Origin: Chryseobacterium indologenes
GTDB taxonomy: Bacteria; Bacteroidota; Bacteroidia; Flavobacteriales; Weeksellaceae
Length of the DNA: 64,000 bases
Reading direction: 5' to 3'
Assembly: GCA_002439165.1 (NCBI GenBank)
Contig: DJTE01000005.1
Coordinates: 62,001 to 126,000 of the forward strand
Shown here: positions 59,683 to 64,000 of the stretch, one piece after another
Layout: each line of letters begins with the position of its first letter
Numbering within the stretch: position 1 is the stretch's first letter
Notes under the pieces: model-generated
Seen by the model: the letters and a program-made list of their open reading frames with translations, nothing else
The model's database searches: none
Told to the model about the DNA's origin: nothing
Made by a program: the position numbers and the translations under genes

Positions 59683-60693
59683 ATGAAAAATTCAGAACAA
59701 TTATATAAAGCCCTATCCGAAAGAATATTAATTCTCGACGGAGCTATGGGAACCATGCTTCAGCGGTACAGATTCGAAGAAGAAGACTATCGTGGAGAAC
59801 GTTTCAGAGACTGGGAACATCCTGTAAAAGGAAACAATGACCTTCTTTCCCTTACACAGCCTCAGGCCATTGAAGAAGTACACAGAAAATACCTGGAAGC
59901 AGGAGCAGATATTATTGAAACCAATACCTTCTCCGGAACAACCATTGCGATGGCAGATTATCATATGGAAGAACTGGTATATGATCTTAATTATGAATCA
60001 GCAAAAATTGCCAGAAAAGTATGTGATGAATTTACCGCCCGTAATCCTGATAAACCAAGATTTGTTGCAGGATCCATTGGTCCTACCAACAGAACGGCAA
60101 GCTTAAGCCCGGATGTGAATGATCCCGGTTACAGGGCAATTACTTTTGAAGAGCTTAGACTAGCCTATAAACAGCAGTGTGAAGCCTTACTGGACGGAGG
60201 TTCGGATATTCTGCTGGTAGAAACCATTTTCGATACCCTGAATGCAAAAGCCGCATTATTTGCAATTGACGAGATTCAGGAAGAAAGAAACATTGAAATC
60301 CCGATCATGGTTTCAGGAACGATTACTGATGCTTCCGGGAGAACACTGAGCGGTCAGACGGCAGATGCATTCCTGATTTCAGTATCACACCTGAACCTGT
60401 TGAGCGTAGGATTCAATTGTGCACTGGGAGCCGACCAGCTGACACCTTACCTGGAAACACTGGCTCATAATTCAGAATTCTATGTTTCGGCCTATCCCAA
60501 TGCAGGACTCCCGAATGCTTTCGGGAAATATGACGAAACACCGGAAGATATGGCCCGCCAGATCAGAGAATATACAGAAAAAGGATTAATCAATATTATA
60601 GGAGGATGCTGTGGAACAACTCCCGATCATATCAAAGCAATTGCAGAGCTGGTGGCAGAATATCCGCCAAGAAAATTGAAGAAAGTTGTTTGA
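59683..60693 (+). CDS. metH: Methionine synthase, N-terminal homocysteine-binding half
   Basis: A 336-residue protein from MKNSEQLYKALSERILILDG. It is the homocysteine methyltransferase (zinc-binding) domain of cobalamin-dependent methionine synthase: DGAMGTMLQRYRF, ETNTFSGTTIAMADY, VGFNCALGA and IIGGCCGTTPDHIKAI, with the zinc Cys residues in the last two. The chain ends here, so the protein is split from the folate/cobalamin part at 61875. An upstream in-frame ATG at 59665 lies within the repeat and was rejected. A desaturase gene separates the two halves. Confidence 0.9.
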   Translation: MKNSEQLYKALSERILILDGAMGTMLQRYRFEEEDYRGERFRDWEHPVKGNNDLLSLTQPQAIEEVHRKYLEAGADIIETNTFSGTTIAMADYHMEELVYDLNYESAKIARKVCDEFTARNPDKPRFVAGSIGPTNRTASLSPDVNDPGYRAITFEELRLAYKQQCEALLDGGSDILLVETIFDTLNAKAALFAIDEIQEERNIEIPIMVSGTITDASGRTLSGQTADAFLISVSHLNLLSVGFNCALGADQLTPYLETLAHNSEFYVSAYPNAGLPNAFGKYDETPEDMARQIREYTEKGLINIIGGCCGTTPDHIKAIAELVAEYPPRKLKKVV

Positions 60694-60776
60694 TTTAATA
60701 GATTTTTTAAATTAAAACAAGGAATGGAGGCTAGGTTATAAATATTATCTTTAAATAAACCACAAAATTTAATATA

Positions 60777-61868
60777 ATGGAAAAGCCGGGTTACCTAAAA
60801 GATTCAGAAGATGCCAAACTATTTAATGAACTGAGAAAGAAAGTGAACCAAAGAGTAGAAGCCATTCCGGAGAACCGGGATATCTATATTAAGATCAAAG
60901 CGGTAGTACTGCCTTTGATCTATTTTGGGCTGTACCTTTTTGCTGTATTCAATGCAGATAAACCCTGGATCTATATTTCAGGTTTTATCTTAATGGGAAT
61001 TTCCTTAGTTCTGATCTATCTGAATTTAATTCATGAAGCCGCCCATAATAATATCTACAAAAGCAAAAAACTCAATTCACTGGTATTGCATCTGTTTGAT
61101 TTTGTAGGAGCCAATTCATACATCTGGAAAAAAAGACATATTGCAAGTCATCATGCCTATCCGAATGTGGACGGATGGGATACCGATATCGAGCAGAGCG
61201 GTTTATTGCTAATCGTTCCGTGGATCAAGGCAAAAGGAGTTCAGAAATACCAGCATAGGTTTTTCTTTCTGGTATATCCGCTTTATCTCTTCAACTGGAT
61301 GTTTATCAGGGATTTCAGAGACTTTTTTGATAAAGAAAGAGTAATTCTGAAAACGCAGGGCTCTATTCCGGCCATAGAAAAAATAAAAATGGTGAGTTAC
61401 AAGCTGTTTTACTTCTTTTATCAGATTGCAGTTCCTATCATGTTCTTTAAAGTATCAGTAGGTTTGGCTTTGGGAGCATGGTTTCTGCAGGTAATTGCCG
61501 CAAGTATTTTCGCACTGTTTGTATTATTGCCCCTGCATCCGCTTCCGGACAATGCCTTTCCGAAACTGGATCAGAAAAACGGACTTCCTTTCAGCTGGCT
61601 CCGTCATCAGTTGGAGGTCACCAATGACCTGAAAGAAAATAACTGGCTGGTGAGAAATGTACTGGGAAATTTTAACTTCCATGTCGCCCATCATCTCTTT
61701 CCCAATTACAGTTATATGTATTATAACGAAATAACAGAAGAGATTGAGGCTTTTGCAAAAGAACATGATCTGACCTATAAAAGGTTTCCGATTTTTAAAG
61801 CATTAGGCAAACATGTAGACCTGCTGAAGCAGAATGCAAACAACGCCTACTATATTTTAGAAGAATAA
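60777..61868 (+). CDS. Membrane fatty acid desaturase
   Basis: A 363-residue membrane protein with the desaturase histidine boxes HEAAH (86-90), HIASHH (121-126) and, in the C-terminal part, HVAHHLFPN. Four or more hydrophobic segments are visible (about 40-60, 66-84, 170-180, 215-260). These boxes bind a diiron centre that inserts a double bond into an acyl chain; the spacing resembles acyl-CoA/front-end type enzymes of Bacteroidota. It sits between the two metH halves, 6 bp before the second, a position without an obvious metabolic reason. Confidence 0.85.
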   Translation: MEKPGYLKDSEDAKLFNELRKKVNQRVEAIPENRDIYIKIKAVVLPLIYFGLYLFAVFNADKPWIYISGFILMGISLVLIYLNLIHEAAHNNIYKSKKLNSLVLHLFDFVGANSYIWKKRHIASHHAYPNVDGWDTDIEQSGLLLIVPWIKAKGVQKYQHRFFFLVYPLYLFNWMFIRDFRDFFDKERVILKTQGSIPAIEKIKMVSYKLFYFFYQIAVPIMFFKVSVGLALGAWFLQVIAASIFALFVLLPLHPLPDNAFPKLDQKNGLPFSWLRHQLEVTNDLKENNWLVRNVLGNFNFHVAHHLFPNYSYMYYNEITEEIEAFAKEHDLTYKRFPIFKALGKHVDLLKQNANNAYYILEE

Positions 61869-61874
61869 AAATTA

Positions 61875-64000
61875 ATGAAATATTTAAGATTATCAGGCCT
61901 TGAGCCTCTTATCATAACACCGGAAAGCAACTTCATCAATGTTGGTGAAAGAACCAATGTGGCCGGTTCCAAAAAATTTTTAAGACTGATCAAAGAGGAG
62001 AAATTCTCTGAAGCACTCGATATTGCCCGCCATCAGGTAGAAGGAGGGGCACAGATCCTTGATGTGAATTTCGATGACGGACTCATCGACGGAAAAGCAT
62101 CCATGATTAAATTTCTTAATCTGATCGCCTCGGAACCGGATATTGCAAGAATCCCGATTATGGTAGACTCTTCCAAATGGGAAATCCTTGAAGCCGGACT
62201 TCAGGTTGCGCAGGGAAAATGCGTAGTAAACTCCATCAGTCTGAAAGGAGGAGAAGAAGAATTCATCAAACAGGCTAAAGCAATTAAAAGATATGGTGCA
62301 GCAGTTATCGTAATGGCATTTGATGAGGTAGGACAGGCAGATAATCTGGAACGGAGAATTGAAATTTCAAAAAGATCTTATGACATTCTTGTTAATCAGG
62401 TAGGATTTCCGGCGGAAGATATTATTTTCGACTTAAATATTTTCCCGGTAGCCACCGGAATGGAAGAACACAGAAAAAATGCACTCGATTTTATTGAAGC
62501 TACAAGATGGGTAAGACAAAATCTGCCTTACGCTTCAGTGAGTGGAGGAGTAAGTAATGTTTCCTTTTCCTTTCGTGGAAATGATACCGTAAGAGAAGCG
62601 ATGCACTCCGTATTCCTTTATCATGCAATTCAGGCAGGAATGAATATCGGTATCGTAAATCCCGCGATGCTGGAAGTTTATGATGAAATCAACAAAGAAT
62701 TGCTGGAACTGGTAGAAGATGTAATCCTCGACAGAAGAGAAGATGCCACAGAAAGACTTCTGGATTATTCCGAAAAACATAAATCGGTAAAAAAAGAAAA
62801 AACAGAAGACCTTGAATGGAGAACGCATCCGCTGCAGGAGAGAATTACGCATGCTTTGGTTAAAGGAATCGACCGTTTCATTGAAGAAGATGTGGAAGAA
62901 GCCAGACAGCAGGCAGAAAAACCCCTCCATGTTATTGAAATCAATCTGATGACCGGAATGGGAGTTGTTGGTGATCTGTTCGGGAGCGGAAAAATGTTCC
63001 TTCCCCAGGTCGTAAAATCAGCACGGGTAATGAAAAAGGCAGTTGCTTATCTGCAGCCATTCATCGAGGCCGAAAAAGACAGTACAAGACCTGCCAATGG
63101 TAAAATTCTGATGGCTACCGTAAAAGGAGATGTTCATGATATCGGAAAAAATATCGTAAGTGTGGTATTGGGCTGCAACAATTATGAAATTGTGGATCTC
63201 GGAGTCATGGTGCCTGCCGAAAAGATTATTCAGACAGCCATTGAAGAAAAAGTAGATGTGATCGGGTTAAGCGGGCTGATTACACCAAGCCTGGATGAAA
63301 TGGTATACATCGCTTCCGAATTAGAAAGACAGAATCTGGATTTCCCTTTACTCATCGGTGGTGCTACCACCTCAAAGGCACATACTGCTGTGAAAATAGA
63401 TTTAAAATATAAAAATGCAGTCGTTCACGTCAATGATGCCTCAAGAGCTGTCAACGTGGTGAGCTCATTATTGGGAGACAGAAATAAAGAATATGTTTCT
63501 GATCTGAAGAACGACTATTCAGACTTTAGAGAGAAGTTCCTGAACAGACAGGTCGATAAAGATTACGTTTCCATTGAGGAAGCAAGAGACAGTCATTTTA
63601 CCATTGATTGGGAAAACGAAGAAATTTTTACACCGAATAATTTAGGTATTACCGTAATCGAAAATCAGGATTTGAGAGAATTATTACCTTTCATCGACTG
63701 GTCTCCATTCTTCAGAAGCTGGGATCTTCACGGTAAATATCCGGATATTTTAGAAGATGAGGTAGTGGGAGTACAGGCTAAGGAACTGTTCCAGGATGCA
63801 CAGATTATTTTAAAGAGAATTCTGGATGAAAAACTGTTAACAGCAAAAGCAGTCTTTGGGATTTTTAAGGCCAACTCCAACGAAACCGATGATATTCTGA
63901 TTTTTGATGAAAACAATAACGAACAGGCCAGATTTTTAACCCTGAGACAACAGGCCCAGAGATCAAAAGGAAAAGAATATCTGGCATTAAGTGATTTCAT
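61875..64000 (+). CDS. metH: Methionine synthase, folate- and cobalamin-binding half (runs off the window)
   Basis: The gene starts MKYLRLSGLEPLIITPESNFINVGERTNVAGSKKF and is open to the window end (708 codons seen). The pterin-binding domain is covered by INVGERTNVAGS, DVNFDDGLIDGK, IPIMVDSSKWE and FDLNIFPVATG; the cobalamin-binding part has the His ligand in KGDVHDIGKNIV with GLSGLITPSLDEM and LLIGGATTSKAHTAVKI. The beginning of the activation domain follows. It would complete the enzyme started at 59683; about 170-190 more residues are expected outside the window. Both halves must work together if the enzyme is functional. Confidence 0.92.
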   Translation, partial: MKYLRLSGLEPLIITPESNFINVGERTNVAGSKKFLRLIKEEKFSEALDIARHQVEGGAQILDVNFDDGLIDGKASMIKFLNLIASEPDIARIPIMVDSSKWEILEAGLQVAQGKCVVNSISLKGGEEEFIKQAKAIKRYGAAVIVMAFDEVGQADNLERRIEISKRSYDILVNQVGFPAEDIIFDLNIFPVATGMEEHRKNALDFIEATRWVRQNLPYASVSGGVSNVSFSFRGNDTVREAMHSVFLYHAIQAGMNIGIVNPAMLEVYDEINKELLELVEDVILDRREDATERLLDYSEKHKSVKKEKTEDLEWRTHPLQERITHALVKGIDRFIEEDVEEARQQAEKPLHVIEINLMTGMGVVGDLFGSGKMFLPQVVKSARVMKKAVAYLQPFIEAEKDSTRPANGKILMATVKGDVHDIGKNIVSVVLGCNNYEIVDLGVMVPAEKIIQTAIEEKVDVIGLSGLITPSLDEMVYIASELERQNLDFPLLIGGATTSKAHTAVKIDLKYKNAVVHVNDASRAVNVVSSLLGDRNKEYVSDLKNDYSDFREKFLNRQVDKDYVSIEEARDSHFTIDWENEEIFTPNNLGITVIENQDLRELLPFIDWSPFFRSWDLHGKYPDILEDEVVGVQAKELFQDAQIILKRILDEKLLTAKAVFGIFKANSNETDDILIFDENNNEQARFLTLRQQAQRSKGKEYLALSDF

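Overview
The window looks like a chromosomal segment of a member of the Bacteroidota, class Flavobacteriia, most like Chryseobacterium and relatives. The support is: an AT-rich genome with few Shine-Dalgarno sequences; promoters of the TTG / TAnnTTTG type; a type IX secretion C-terminal sorting domain; GLPGLI-family and DUF3817 proteins; paired TonB-plug/beta-barrel outer-membrane proteins; a split methionine synthase; and a zinc-less ribosomal protein L36. I found no rRNA, tRNA, IS element, integrase or CRISPR array.

Layout. 1-5658 is the end of the spc operon and the alpha operon (rpsE end, rpmD, rplO, secY, infA, rpmJ, rpsM, rpsK, rpsD, rpoA, rplQ). 5764-14808 is an accessory block lying before eno. 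It holds a frameshifted TlpA-like gene, an amidase, a small cassette bounded by a perfect 58-bp direct repeat (secreted 69-aa protein plus GLPGLI protein), a lipoprotein, a two-component operon (LuxR-type regulator, lipoprotein, multi-TM protein, histidine kinase, 201-aa protein) and a membrane protein with a predicted prokaryotic YEATS (pYEATS) domain. Three promoters in this block share one inverted-repeat operator overlapping the -33 box. 15008-17668 is eno-gltA. 17796-19362 is a second small accessory patch: a double-glycine, cysteine-rich peptide and a tandem pair of 163-aa secreted proteins.

19651-22825 holds two guanidino-group-modifying enzymes (a DDAH-like amidinotransferase and CtlX) around a secreted unknown. 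22978-30744 holds a GH43-type glycosidase, an esterase lipoprotein and two tandem outer-membrane receptors. 30983-44416 is mostly housekeeping: DUF3817, nadD, recJ, M48 protease, a T9SS leucine-rich-repeat protein, an ABC-F ATPase, smpB, an OmpA-like protein, a YebC regulator, an LpxH-like phosphoesterase with a glycosyltransferase, a TetR regulator and a GNAT. 44538-52175 is the conserved RDD / SpoIIM / DUF4129 / DUF4350 / MoxR / DUF58 membrane cluster, interrupted by a decayed four-helix-bundle gene. An OsmC protein whose leader is a 5 x 7-bp tandem repeat and a GH63-like glucosidase follow.

55519 to the window end is a methionine-biosynthesis run under a SAM riboswitch: metX-like, homoserine dehydrogenase, sulfhydrylase, metH N-terminal half, a fatty acid desaturase, and the metH C-terminal half running off the edge. 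Three copies of a two-hairpin intergenic repeat (49.3, 58.3 and 59.6 kb) lie in and near this region; the first stem shows a compensatory base change.

The points most worth a second look are the shared operator regulon with the pYEATS protein, the 58-bp-repeat-bounded cassette, the double-glycine peptide, and the two single-base homopolymer frameshifts.
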